The notes beneath the pieces are model-generated. The model was not told where the DNA came from and did no database searches. It was given only the letters and a program-made list of their open reading frames with translations. Of a stretch of 38,993 nt of DNA, positions 15,109 through 23,376 are shown in pieces (position 1 is the first letter of the stretch; every line of letters begins with the position of its first letter). Made by a program: the position numbers and the translations under genes. The stretch spans positions 1 through 38,993 of the forward strand of contig JANXSB010000701.1 in NCBI GenBank assembly GCA_025352865.1. Direction: 5' to 3'. Source of the stretch: Chthoniobacter sp. Lineage in GTDB: Bacteria > Verrucomicrobiota > Verrucomicrobiia > Chthoniobacterales > Chthoniobacteraceae.

Positions 15109-16743
15109 ATGGCCGACACCCTGGTTCAACGGCTGCTCACCCGCTTTCGCGGCCCCGCGATGGACGGGGCGACGCGCGATCTCATCCGCTTTAACCGGCG
15201 GAAGTGGAAGCCGCAGTCCAAGACGGACAATGTCGTCCTGATGGGGCTGTTTAGCTGGCGTCCGACCATGTGCGCCTTCAGCCACGCGGCGAATCATTTC
15301 GCCGAACGAACCGGGGCGCGGATCGAGGCGTACTTCTTTGGGCGCGGGATGGATCCGGTGGTGCTGGAAATCTACCGGTCGTTCGGAGCGCGGCTGACCC
15401 TTGGGTGGTTTTCGACGACCCGCCACGAGGCTCAGGCGCGGCAGCTCGCCGATGAAGCTCTCGCCGCCGTGCGGAATCTTGACGACATTTTCCGCATCCG
15501 CTTCCAGGACATCGTCCTCGGGGATCTGATCTACGACAGCTACATCCGCTATTTCTACGAGGCGACCGTCCGGCTCGACGACCCGCGGCTCCGCGAGATC
15601 GTGGAGAAAACATTTCTGATCGCGCTCGCCTGCGAGGAATACTTTGCCCGGCACCGCGTAACGGCGCTCTTTCCCTACGATGCCCCCTACATCGAGTCCG
15701 GCGTGGTGCATCGCTTTGCCATTCGCCACGGCGTGCCGATTTACGCGCTGGAATATCATCCCTTTGCGCTTCACGACATGGACACGGCGATGCTCGCGGG
15801 CGATCCGGCGGATCACCGCCACTGGCCCTCGAAGCTCCCGCTGCACCGGTTTGCGCCGGAGATTTTCGCCGGGCTCGAACCGGAGCGGCAGGCGCGCGGG
15901 CAGGAGGCGGCGAGGGAGGCACTGGCCCGGCATTTCCAGGGGATCATCGCCGACAAAGTGCTCGCGCAGTACGGCGCGCCGGCGACCTACCAGGGCAGCG
16001 CCTTCAGCGAACCCGGCAGTGAGGCCGTCTTCGCGAAAACCGGCCGGCCGCGCATGCTGGTCATGCTCCACGATTTTTGCGACGCGCCGAATGTCTATCG
16101 CTGGGCGCTCTTCCGCGATTTCGACGAGTGGCTGGAATTCCTGCTCACCCGCGCGGCGCTGACGGACTTTGACTGGTACGTAAAACCGCACCCGAACCGG
16201 CACTACGACCGGCGGATGAACGAAGCGAACGACCGCATCACTGCGGAATTGCAGCGGCGTTATCCGCACGTTCATTTTTTAAGCCCGCAGGTCTCCAACC
16301 GCCAGATCCTCGCCGAAGGCATCGACGCCATGTTCACCGTCTTCGGCACCTCGGCGCATGAATTTGCCTACCACGGCGTGCCCGTCGTCACCGCCGGCGA
16401 CAATCCGCAGATCGACTACACCTTCAATTTTCACGCGCGCACCCGCGCGGAATACGACCGCCTCATCCGCACCGCCGACCGCCTCGAGATCGACATCGAC
16501 CGCGCCGACATCGAGAAGTTTTATTACCTCTATCACTTCCATCCGTACGAGCAGTTGCCCAGCAGCGTGTCCATCGTGCCCGAGGCCTGGCTGAAGCTGC
16601 CCAACCTCTCGCAACTCGAATCCTCCACCGAAATCTTCCGCCATTTCATCGAAAGCGATTCGCCCGAGCGCGATCGCAAAATCGCGGATTACATCGACGC
16701 CTTTCTCGCGGCCCAGACGGCTCCATCCATCATCGCGGCTTGA
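15109..16743 (+). CDS. GT-B capsule-type glycosyltransferase (candidate nonulosonate transferase)
   Basis: This 544-aa protein has no signal peptide. The C-terminal half carries WYVKPHPN (357-363) and GTSAHEFAYHGVPVV (413-427). These are the HP and GxS...E...G.PV blocks of GT-B enzymes related to capsule synthesis proteins (KpsC/KpsS-like and CDP-glycerol-type transferases). Several such families use CMP-linked ulosonic acids. Its position immediately before pseB makes a CMP-Pse transferase an attractive inference. The N-terminal 300 residues have no motif I can name, apart from a KpsC-like arrangement of short beta-alpha units (NVVLMGLFSW, RIEAYFFG, VTALFPYDAPY). Confidence 0.65.
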   Translation: MADTLVQRLLTRFRGPAMDGATRDLIRFNRRKWKPQSKTDNVVLMGLFSWRPTMCAFSHAANHFAERTGARIEAYFFGRGMDPVVLEIYRSFGARLTLGWFSTTRHEAQARQLADEALAAVRNLDDIFRIRFQDIVLGDLIYDSYIRYFYEATVRLDDPRLREIVEKTFLIALACEEYFARHRVTALFPYDAPYIESGVVHRFAIRHGVPIYALEYHPFALHDMDTAMLAGDPADHRHWPSKLPLHRFAPEIFAGLEPERQARGQEAAREALARHFQGIIADKVLAQYGAPATYQGSAFSEPGSEAVFAKTGRPRMLVMLHDFCDAPNVYRWALFRDFDEWLEFLLTRAALTDFDWYVKPHPNRHYDRRMNEANDRITAELQRRYPHVHFLSPQVSNRQILAEGIDAMFTVFGTSAHEFAYHGVPVVTAGDNPQIDYTFNFHARTRAEYDRLIRTADRLEIDIDRADIEKFYYLYHFHPYEQLPSSVSIVPEAWLKLPNLSQLESSTEIFRHFIESDSPERDRKIADYIDAFLAAQTAPSIIAA

Positions 16744-16762
16744 TCCCACTCACCCTCAACCC

Positions 16763-17758
16763 ATGTCCCAACAAACTATGAATTGGTCGCAAAAAACTAT
16801 CCTCGTCACCGGTGGCACCGGTTCCTTTGGCCGAAAATTTGTCGAAGTAATGCTTCGGGATTACCGGCCGAAAAAACTCATCGTCTTCAGCCGCGACGAA
16901 CTCAAGCAGCACGAGATGCGGCTGATTTTTCCCGACAATGCCAGCACGCCGCTGCGTTATTTCATCGGCGATGTGCGCGACCAGGCGCGTCTCGAAAGAG
17001 CCTTTCGGGGTGTCGATCTCGTGGTCCATGCCGCGGCGCTCAAGCAGGTTCCGGCCTGCGAGTACAATCCCATCGAGGCCATCAAAACGAACATCGTCGG
17101 CGCCACGAATATCATCGAGGCGGCGATCGACCAGAACGTCCAGCATGTGCTCGCACTTAGCACCGACAAGGCGGTGAACCCGGCGAATCTTTACGGCGCG
17201 ACGAAGCTCTGCGCGGAGAAACTTTTCGTCCAGGGCAACGCCTACTCGACGAAGGCGGGACCACGGTTCAGTTGCGTGCGCTATGGCAATGTCGTCGGCA
17301 GCCGCGGCAGCGTCGTCCCGCTTTTTGCCGAGCAGCGGAAGACCGGGCGCATCACCATCACCGACCCGCGCATGACGCGCTTCTGGCTCACGCTCGATCA
17401 GGGCGTGCGCTTCGTCATCAATTGCATCGAGCGCATGCACGGCGGCGAAGTTTTCGTCCCGAAAATCCCGAGCATGAACATCATGGATCTCGCCCACGCG
17501 CTCGCGCCGGAATGCACCGTGGACAACATCGGCATCCGGCCCGGCGAGAAACTGCACGAGGTGCTGCTCTCCGAGGATGAGGCGCGCAGTACGGTGGAAC
17601 TGGAGGACATGTTCGTGGTCCAGCCGCTGCACCCGTGGTGGGACGACGCGCAGTTGCCCGAGGGCAAAAAGCTGCCCGAGGGCTTCCGCTATGGCAGCGA
17701 CAACAATGACGTGTGGTTGAAAGTGGACGATCTCCGCGCGCTGCTCGCGAAAGCGTAA
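16763..17758 (+). CDS. pseB: UDP-GlcNAc 4,6-dehydratase (inverting), PseB
   Basis: This 331-aa SDR catalyses the first step of pseudaminic-acid synthesis: UDP-GlcNAc to UDP-2-acetamido-2,6-dideoxy-L-arabino-hexos-4-ulose, with C5 inversion. It has TGGTGSFG at 16-23, SRDELKQHEM at 43-52 (hallmark of this family), the catalytic STDK at 133-136 and Y144/K148. RPGEKLHE later in the chain is also typical. The gene precedes pseC by nine bases. The alternative members of this family (CapD/FlaA1/WbjB) share the motifs, but the adjacent aminotransferase, cytidylyltransferase, hydrolase and synthase fix the assignment. Confidence 0.94.
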   Translation: MSQQTMNWSQKTILVTGGTGSFGRKFVEVMLRDYRPKKLIVFSRDELKQHEMRLIFPDNASTPLRYFIGDVRDQARLERAFRGVDLVVHAAALKQVPACEYNPIEAIKTNIVGATNIIEAAIDQNVQHVLALSTDKAVNPANLYGATKLCAEKLFVQGNAYSTKAGPRFSCVRYGNVVGSRGSVVPLFAEQRKTGRITITDPRMTRFWLTLDQGVRFVINCIERMHGGEVFVPKIPSMNIMDLAHALAPECTVDNIGIRPGEKLHEVLLSEDEARSTVELEDMFVVQPLHPWWDDAQLPEGKKLPEGFRYGSDNNDVWLKVDDLRALLAKA

Positions 17759-17767
17759 AAAAATTCC

Positions 17768-18964
17768 GTGCTGGAAAAACTCGCCATCGAAGGTGGAACG
17801 CCGGTCCGGCAAAAGCTGCTGCCGTACGGGCGTCAGTCCATCGACGAAGCGGACATCGCCGCGGTGGTCGCGGTGCTGCGGTCGGACTGGCTGACCACGG
17901 GGCCGAATGTCGGCGGGTTCGAGCGTGCGTTTGCGGAGTTTGTCGGTGCGAAAGAAGCGGTCGCGGTGAACAGCGGCACCGCCGCTCTGCATGCTGCGTA
18001 TCATGCGCTCGGCATCGGGCCGGGGGACGAGGTCATCGTGCCGGCGATGACTTTTGCCGCGACGGCCAACGCGGTGCTTTACCAAGGCGGCACGCCCGTC
18101 TTCGCCGATGTCGAGCGGGACACGCTGCTGCTCGATCCCGCCGACGTGGCCGCGCGCATCACCCCGCGCACCCGCGCCATCGCCGCCGTGGATTACGCCG
18201 GCCAGCCGTGCGACTACGACGCGCTGCGCGCCCTCGCGGACGCGCACGGACTCGCACTCGTCGCCGACGCCTGCCACGCGCCCGGTGCCAATTACCGCGG
18301 ACGCGCCGTCGGCACGCTCGCCGATCTCAGCACGTTCAGTTTTCATCCCGTCAAGCACCTGACCACGGCCGAAGGCGGCATGATCACCACCGACGACGCG
18401 GAACTCGCGCGGCGAATGCGCTCCTTCCGCAATCACGGAATAACCACCGACCATCGCCAGCGCGAAGAGCGCGGCTCGTGGGCCTACGAGATGGTGGAAC
18501 TCGGCTACAACTACCGCCTCAGCGACCTCCAGTGCGCGCTCGGCAGCAGCCAGTTGAAAAAACTTTCCGGCTGGGTCGCCCGGCGGCAGGCCATCGCCGC
18601 GCGCTACTCGGAAGCCTTTTCCTCCAGTGAGCTGCTTTCACCTTTGCGCGTGCAGCCCGGCGTTTCGCACGGCTACCACCTCTACGTGATCCGGCTGAAT
18701 CTCGCGCGGCTCATCGCGGATCGCGCCGCGGTTTATTCCGCACTCCGCGCCGAGGGAATCGGCGTCAACGTCCACTACATCCCCGTGCATCTGCATCCGT
18801 TCTACCAGCAGCGCCCCGGCAACGCGCCGGGACTTTGCCCGGTCGCCGAAGCCGCCTATCACGAAATCCTCTCGCTGCCGATTTTCCCGGCCATGACCGA
18901 CGACGACGCGGAGAGCGTCATCCGCGCCGTCGGCAAAGTGCTGGAAGCGTTTAGGAAAAACTGA
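17768..18964 (+). CDS. pseC: UDP-4-keto sugar aminotransferase PseC
   Basis: This 398-aa PLP enzyme of the DegT/DnrJ/EryC1 family places the 4-amino group to give UDP-4-amino-4,6-dideoxy-N-acetyl-beta-L-altrosamine. Visible landmarks are NSGTAALHAAY at 68-78, EVIVPAMTFAATANA at 88-102, DACHAPGA at 167-174 (Asp for the pyridine nitrogen) and FHPVKHLTTAEGG at 192-204, with K196 as the Schiff-base lysine. It starts with GTG. The product is the substrate for the next N-acylation, normally by PseH and here perhaps by the formyltransferase at 20940. A 198-base gap with a long inverted repeat follows it. Confidence 0.94.
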   Translation: MLEKLAIEGGTPVRQKLLPYGRQSIDEADIAAVVAVLRSDWLTTGPNVGGFERAFAEFVGAKEAVAVNSGTAALHAAYHALGIGPGDEVIVPAMTFAATANAVLYQGGTPVFADVERDTLLLDPADVAARITPRTRAIAAVDYAGQPCDYDALRALADAHGLALVADACHAPGANYRGRAVGTLADLSTFSFHPVKHLTTAEGGMITTDDAELARRMRSFRNHGITTDHRQREERGSWAYEMVELGYNYRLSDLQCALGSSQLKKLSGWVARRQAIAARYSEAFSSSELLSPLRVQPGVSHGYHLYVIRLNLARLIADRAAVYSALRAEGIGVNVHYIPVHLHPFYQQRPGNAPGLCPVAEAAYHEILSLPIFPAMTDDDAESVIRAVGKVLEAFRKN

Positions 18965-18972
18965 AACCGCGG

Positions 18973-19126
18973 GTCATCCTGAGCGGAGTTCCGTCGCGGG
19001 CGAAGGTGGGACGGAACGCAGTCGAAGGATCCCGGCGGTGCGATCAAGTGCTCTACGTTAAAGAACCGCCGGGATCCTTCGACTGCGCTGCGCCCACCTT
19101 TCCGCCTCCGCTCCGCTCAGGATGAC
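18973..19126. repeat. Long inverted repeat between pseC and pseF
   Basis: The central arms 19021-19039 and 19065-19083 are perfect 19-base complements (GTCGAAGGATCCCGGCGGT and its reverse). The outer ends GTCATCCTGAGCGG (18973-18986) and its complement (19113-19126) also pair. The stretches between are partly complementary. The loop is 25 bases. It forms one large hairpin of 154 bases. Similar ATCCTGAGCG...GTCGAAGGATC sequences are, from memory, dispersed in several bacterial phyla. It lies in the middle of an otherwise continuous operon. Confidence 0.85.
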
Positions 19127-19162
19127 ACGCTGTTTTGAGCTTCGGTAAATCCGCTTAGAAAA

Positions 19163-19882
19163 ATGAAAACCGTCGCCATCATTCAGGCGCGCATTGGGAG
19201 CACGCGGCTCCCCGGCAAAGTGCTGCTCGACCTCGCCGGTGAGCCCATGCTCGCCCGCGTCGTCGCGCGTGTCCGCCGCGCGCGGCGCGTGGATGAAGTG
19301 CTCGTCGCCACGACCACCGAGACACCCGACGACGCGCTCGCCGTGCTCTGCGCCGCGCGCGGCTGGCTCTGCTTTCGCGGGAGCGAAACCGACGTGCTAG
19401 ACCGCTACTATCGCGCCGCATCCGGTCGCGGTGCGGAAGTCGTCGTCCGCATCACTTCGGACTGCCCGCTGATCGATCCCGCGGTCATCGACGCGGCCAT
19501 CGAAGGCCGCGAACTTCAGCAGGCGGACTACTGCGCCAATGTCGTCCGCCGCACCTATCCGCGCGGGCTCGATGTCGAAGTCTTCACCTTCGCCGCGCTC
19601 GAAACCGCCTGGCGCGAGGACGACAAACCCGAATGGCGCGAGCACGTCACGCAGTTCATCCTGCACCATCCCGAGCGCTTCAACGTGACGATCCTGTCGC
19701 ATGACGAAGATCATTCCGACCGGCGCTGGACCGTGGACACGCCGGAAGACTTCGAACTGATGGGCAAAATTTACGGGCATTTCGGCCACGACGAATTTTC
19801 GTGGCCGGAAGTCCTCGCGCTCCTCGCGCAGCATCCGCAATGGAACGAGATCAACCGCCACATCGAGCAGAAAAAAGTGTGA
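19163..19882 (+). CDS. pseF: Pseudaminic acid cytidylyltransferase PseF
   Basis: This 239-aa nucleotidyltransferase activates the finished nonulosonic acid with CTP to CMP-Pse, the donor for glycosyltransferases. The N terminus has the CMP-sialate synthetase-like pattern IIQARIGSTRLPGKVLLDL (residues 6-24). Further along are VVRITSDCPLIDP and the C-terminal RRWTVDTPEDFELM. These fit the PseF/SpsF group rather than NeuA or KdsB. Its stop codon overlaps the GTG start of pseG, implying coupled translation. The gene stands between a big inverted repeat and pseG, so it might also be transcribed separately. Confidence 0.92.
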   Translation: MKTVAIIQARIGSTRLPGKVLLDLAGEPMLARVVARVRRARRVDEVLVATTTETPDDALAVLCAARGWLCFRGSETDVLDRYYRAASGRGAEVVVRITSDCPLIDPAVIDAAIEGRELQQADYCANVVRRTYPRGLDVEVFTFAALETAWREDDKPEWREHVTQFILHHPERFNVTILSHDEDHSDRRWTVDTPEDFELMGKIYGHFGHDEFSWPEVLALLAQHPQWNEINRHIEQKKV

Positions 19883-20949
19883 GCGTGCGCCGCCTTGGAA
19901 CGCTCCTCATCCGCGCAGACGCCGGGGAGAAAATTGGCAGCGGTCATGTCATGCGCTGCCTCGCGCTGGCGCAGGCCTGGCAGGATGCCGGCGGCGAAGT
20001 CCGCCACGCCGGCACCGCCCTCCCGCCCGCGCTGTCCGCGCGGCTCGCGGATGAGCGGATCGTCTCGACGGTTCTGGACGCCGTTCCGGGAAGTCCCGCC
20101 GATGCCGCTCGCACCGCCGCGCTGGCGCGGGAATGCGGGGCCGACTGGCTGGTCATCGACGGCTATCAGTTCGGTGCAGACTATCAGCGCGCGCTTGCCG
20201 CGTCCGGCGCACGCGTCCTCGTGAACGACGATTTCGGATCCATCGGCGAGTACGTCGCCGATGCGATCCTCGATCAAAATCTCGGCGCCCGCGAAAATGC
20301 CTACGCCCGGCGGGGAGCCACCACACAGCTTTTGCTCGGCCCGCGCTTTGCCCTGCTCCGCCGCGAGTTCACGCGCTGGCGCGACTGGTCGCGCGAGACT
20401 CCGGCGGAGGGACGGCGCATTTTGGTGACGCTCGGCGGTTCCGACCCGGACAACGCCACGCTCCAGGTGATCGAGGCGCTGCGGCAGGTGAAAGTGGACG
20501 GGCTCGAAGCAGTCATCGTCGCTGGCGGCGGCAATCCGCATCGCGAAAAACTGGCCGCCGCCGTGCGCGCTGCCGGCAGCGGCTTTCGCCTCGTGACCGA
20601 CGTGAGCAATCTCGATGAACTCATGGCCTGGGCCGATCTCGCCGTCGCCGCGGGTGGCAGCACTTCCTGGGAACGGGCGCTGCTCGGGCTGCCGGGGCTC
20701 GTCGTGGTCCTCGCCGAAAATCAGCGCGGCATCGCGCAGGCGCTCGGCACGGCGGAGTGCGCCATCGACCTCGGCTGGGCGCGTGAACTCCGCGTCCCGC
20801 AGCTCGCGGCGGCCATCACCGCGGCGCTGCGCGATGGCGGCTGGCGCGCGCGCGCGGCGGAGCAAAGCCGCCGGCTGGTCGATGGCCGCGGAGCCGAACG
20901 CGTCGTGGAAACTTTGACCCAAACCGCCTGCGAAGTCCGATGCGCCTAG
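19879..20949 (+). CDS. pseG: UDP-2,4-diacylamino-trideoxy-altropyranose hydrolase PseG
   Basis: This 356-aa GT-B-like hydrolase removes UDP from the 2,4-diacylamino sugar before PseI condensation. The N terminus reads LIRADAGEKIGSGHVMRCLALA; H23 matches the catalytic histidine of Campylobacter PseG. The second domain shows TLGGSDPDN and AVAAGGSTSWERALLGLPGLVVVLAENQ, the nucleotide-binding part. I chose the GTG at 19879, which overlaps the pseF stop as GTGA; a second GTG at 19885 is possible. The frame stays open upstream only as a shadow of pseF. Its end overlaps the formyltransferase start by ten bases. Confidence 0.92.
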   Translation: MSVRRLGTLLIRADAGEKIGSGHVMRCLALAQAWQDAGGEVRHAGTALPPALSARLADERIVSTVLDAVPGSPADAARTAALARECGADWLVIDGYQFGADYQRALAASGARVLVNDDFGSIGEYVADAILDQNLGARENAYARRGATTQLLLGPRFALLRREFTRWRDWSRETPAEGRRILVTLGGSDPDNATLQVIEALRQVKVDGLEAVIVAGGGNPHREKLAAAVRAAGSGFRLVTDVSNLDELMAWADLAVAAGGSTSWERALLGLPGLVVVLAENQRGIAQALGTAECAIDLGWARELRVPQLAAAITAALRDGGWRARAAEQSRRLVDGRGAERVVETLTQTACEVRCA

Positions 20950-21716
20950 TTTTTTTTGGCAACAACTGGCTCGGCTGGAAAGCGCTCGAGTTCCTCCAGG
21001 CGCAGGGGGAAGACCTCGCGGCGCTGGTCGTGCATCCCGCCGGGCGGCGCAAATATGGCGATGAAATTCTCGCGACCGCGGCGCTCCCGCCCGAGCGGAT
21101 CTTCGACGCCGCGCGCCTCCGCGAGCCGGCCACCATCGCGGCGCTCGCGGCGCTCCAGCCCGAGATCGGGATTTCCATTTCGCTCGGCTACATCCTGCGG
21201 CGTGAGCTGCTCGGAAAATTTCCCGATGGCTGTATCAATCTCCACACCTCTTTTCTCCCGTGGAATCGCGGCGCGAACCCAAACGTCTGGAGCATCGCCG
21301 AGCGCACTCCCGCCGGCGTGACGCTGCATTACATCGACGACGGCGTGGACACCGGCGACATCCTCGCGCAAGAGCGGTTCGCGGTGGAGCCGACCGATAC
21401 CGGTGCGACGCTTTACGCGCGGCTGGAAGCGGCGGCGCTCGCACTTTTCATCAAAACGTGGCCGTCGATCCGCGCCCGCGCGCTCACGCCGCTCGCGCAG
21501 GACCGCGCGGCGGGCTCGGCGCATCGGGTGGCCGATCTGGCCGAGCTCGACGCCATCGACCTCGACCGCAGCTACGTCGCGCGCGACCTCATCGACCTCC
21601 TGCGCGCCCGCACTTTTCCGCCCTACTCCGGCGCATATTTTCTGCACGAGGGCCGGAAGATTTCCATGCAACTGACCTTGCACGACGAAGGAAACGCGGA
21701 GGACCGCGCGCGATGA
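20940..21716 (+). CDS. Sugar N-formyltransferase in place of PseH
   Basis: This 258-aa protein of the methionyl-tRNA formyltransferase fold shows the 10-formyltetrahydrofolate catalytic set: N100, H102 in INLHTSFLPWNRG and D137 in DDGVDTGD. The second domain is short and unlike the tRNA-binding domain of Fmt. In this exact position, between pseG and pseI, other clusters carry the acetyltransferase PseH, which is absent here. The likely reaction is formylation of the 4-amino group of the PseC product, giving a 7-N-formyl pseudaminic acid. Such sugars are known, for example in the pilin glycan of Pseudomonas aeruginosa 1244. It overlaps both neighbours (10 and 4 bases). Confidence 0.85.
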   Translation: MRLVFFGNNWLGWKALEFLQAQGEDLAALVVHPAGRRKYGDEILATAALPPERIFDAARLREPATIAALAALQPEIGISISLGYILRRELLGKFPDGCINLHTSFLPWNRGANPNVWSIAERTPAGVTLHYIDDGVDTGDILAQERFAVEPTDTGATLYARLEAAALALFIKTWPSIRARALTPLAQDRAAGSAHRVADLAELDAIDLDRSYVARDLIDLLRARTFPPYSGAYFLHEGRKISMQLTLHDEGNAEDRAR

Positions 21717-22756
21717 AAATCGGGAAGCACATGATTGGCGCGGGCCACCCCGTTTTCGTGATCGCGGAACTGTCCGCGAATCATCATCAGAACTTCGACG
21801 AAGCGGTGCGCCTCCTGCGCGCGGCGAGCGCGGCCGGCGCGGATGCGGTGAAGGTGCAGACCTACACCGCCGACACCCTCACCATCGCGTGCGACAACGC
21901 GCACTTCCGCATCGGCGGCGGCACGCTGTGGGACGGGCGCACGCTGCACGATCTCTACGCCGAAGCCTACACGCCGTGGGACTGGCAGCCGCGGCTGAAG
22001 GCGGTCGCCGATGAACTCGGCATCGAGTTTTTCTCCACGCCGTTTGATTCCACGGCGGTGGCATTTTTGGAAAAAATGAACGTGCCCGCGCACAAGATCG
22101 CCTCGTTCGAGATCGTCGATCTCGGGCTCATCCGCGAAGTGGCGCGCACGGGCCGGCCCATCATCATGTCCACCGGCATGGCCACGCGCGCGGAGATCGC
22201 GGAAGCGTTCGATGCGGCCCGCGCGGCGGGTGCCGGCGACATCGCGCTGCTCAAATGCACGAGCGCCTACCCGTCGCCGCCGGAGACGATGAACCTGCGC
22301 ACGATCGCGGATCTCGCGGAGACCTTCGGCGTGCCCGCGGGGCTTTCCGATCACACCATGGGCGTGGCTGTGCCCGTCGCGGCGGTCGCGCTCGGCGCGT
22401 GCATTGTGGAAAAACACTTCACGCTTTCGCGCAGCGTGGCGGGGCCGGACAGCGCGTTCTCGCTGGAGCCGCAGGAGTTCCGGCAAATGGTGGACGCCAT
22501 CCGCATCGCCGAGAGCGCGCTCGGCGCGGTGCATTACGGCGTGACCGCCGGCGAGGAGACGAGCCGCATTTTCCGCCGCTCGCTTTTCGTGGTCGAGGAT
22601 GTGCCGGCGGGCGCGCTTTTCACGACGGCCAACGTCCGCTCGATCCGCCCCGGCTACGGCCTGCACCCGCGGCATCTCGACGAAGTACTCGGCCAGCGCG
22701 CCGCGCAGGACATCAAACGCGGAACGCCGATGAGCTTCGACCTGCTCGCCAAATGA
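21713..22756 (+). CDS. pseI: Pseudaminic acid synthase PseI (NeuB family)
   Basis: This 347-aa enzyme condenses the free 2,4-diacylamino-trideoxy-altrose with phosphoenolpyruvate to make the nine-carbon acid. The TIM-barrel domain begins VFVIAELSANHHQNFDEA (14-31) and includes VKVQTY, FFSTPFD and KIASFEI strands and LSDHT. A C-terminal antifreeze-like/SAF domain (from about residue 280, RRSLFVVEDVPAGALFT) closes the active site of the partner subunit. The RSVAGPDSAFSLEP block is characteristic of PseI/NeuB. I chose the ATG at 21713, which overlaps the formyltransferase stop as ATGA. It is coupled in the same way to the HisH-like gene. Confidence 0.93.
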   Translation: MKIGKHMIGAGHPVFVIAELSANHHQNFDEAVRLLRAASAAGADAVKVQTYTADTLTIACDNAHFRIGGGTLWDGRTLHDLYAEAYTPWDWQPRLKAVADELGIEFFSTPFDSTAVAFLEKMNVPAHKIASFEIVDLGLIREVARTGRPIIMSTGMATRAEIAEAFDAARAAGAGDIALLKCTSAYPSPPETMNLRTIADLAETFGVPAGLSDHTMGVAVPVAAVALGACIVEKHFTLSRSVAGPDSAFSLEPQEFRQMVDAIRIAESALGAVHYGVTAGEETSRIFRRSLFVVEDVPAGALFTTANVRSIRPGYGLHPRHLDEVLGQRAAQDIKRGTPMSFDLLAK

Positions 22757-23376
22757 TCGCGATCATCGACTACGGCATGGGCAATCTGCGCTCGGTCTTC
22801 AATGCCTTCCAGGCGCTCGGCATCGAGGCCGTCATCGCCGACGGCCCGGCGGGTTTGCGCGAGGCCGCGGGCGTGGTGTTGCCGGGCGTCGGCGCGTTTG
22901 GCGACGGCATGCGCAACCTGTGCGAGCGCGGCTTCATCGAGGAGCTGGAGAAGCAGGTCGTCGCCGGCGGCAAACCGTTTCTCGGCCTGTGCCTCGGGCT
23001 GCAACTGCTCGGCACGCGCGGTTTCGAGCACGGCGAAAATGCGGGGCTCGGCTGGATTCCCGGCGTCGTGAACCGGCTCGTCGTGCCCGACGCGCTGCGC
23101 GTGCCGCACATCGGCTGGAACGACACCCGTTTTGTGAAACCGGACGCGCTCTTCGACGGACTCGGCGCGGCGGCGGCGTTCTATTTCGTCCACAGTTTCG
23201 TCCTCGTGCCGGACGATCCGGCGGTGATCACCGGCGTGTGCGACTACGGCGTGGATTTCACCGCCAGCGTACGGCGCGACAACATCTGCGCGACCCAGTT
23301 TCACCCCGAGAAAAGCCACAAGGCCGGCCTCGCCGTGCTGCGCAACTGGGCCGCGGCCCTGCCCAAGTCATGCTGA
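22753..23376 (+). CDS. wbuY: HisH-like glutamine amidotransferase for sugar amidation (WbuY type)
   Basis: This 207-aa class I glutaminase has a full catalytic triad: C80 in FLGLCLGLQLL, and H184 and E186 in QFHPEKSH. It hydrolyses glutamine and passes ammonia through the adjacent HisF-like barrel. True histidine HisH has the same motifs, but no other his gene is present. The gene is overlapped by pseI at its start and by the HisF-like gene at its end. In Pseudomonas and Campylobacter glycan loci a HisH/HisF pair feeds ammonia to the WbpG/PseA amidotransferase that makes acetamidino sugars, and that enzyme follows here at 24332. Confidence 0.88.
   Translation: MIAIIDYGMGNLRSVFNAFQALGIEAVIADGPAGLREAAGVVLPGVGAFGDGMRNLCERGFIEELEKQVVAGGKPFLGLCLGLQLLGTRGFEHGENAGLGWIPGVVNRLVVPDALRVPHIGWNDTRFVKPDALFDGLGAAAAFYFVHSFVLVPDDPAVITGVCDYGVDFTASVRRDNICATQFHPEKSHKAGLAVLRNWAAALPKSC

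Noticed and set aside
16730..18454. A 574-codon minus-strand frame across pseB and pseC
   Set aside because: It spans two well-supported genes on the opposite strand and has no domain signature.
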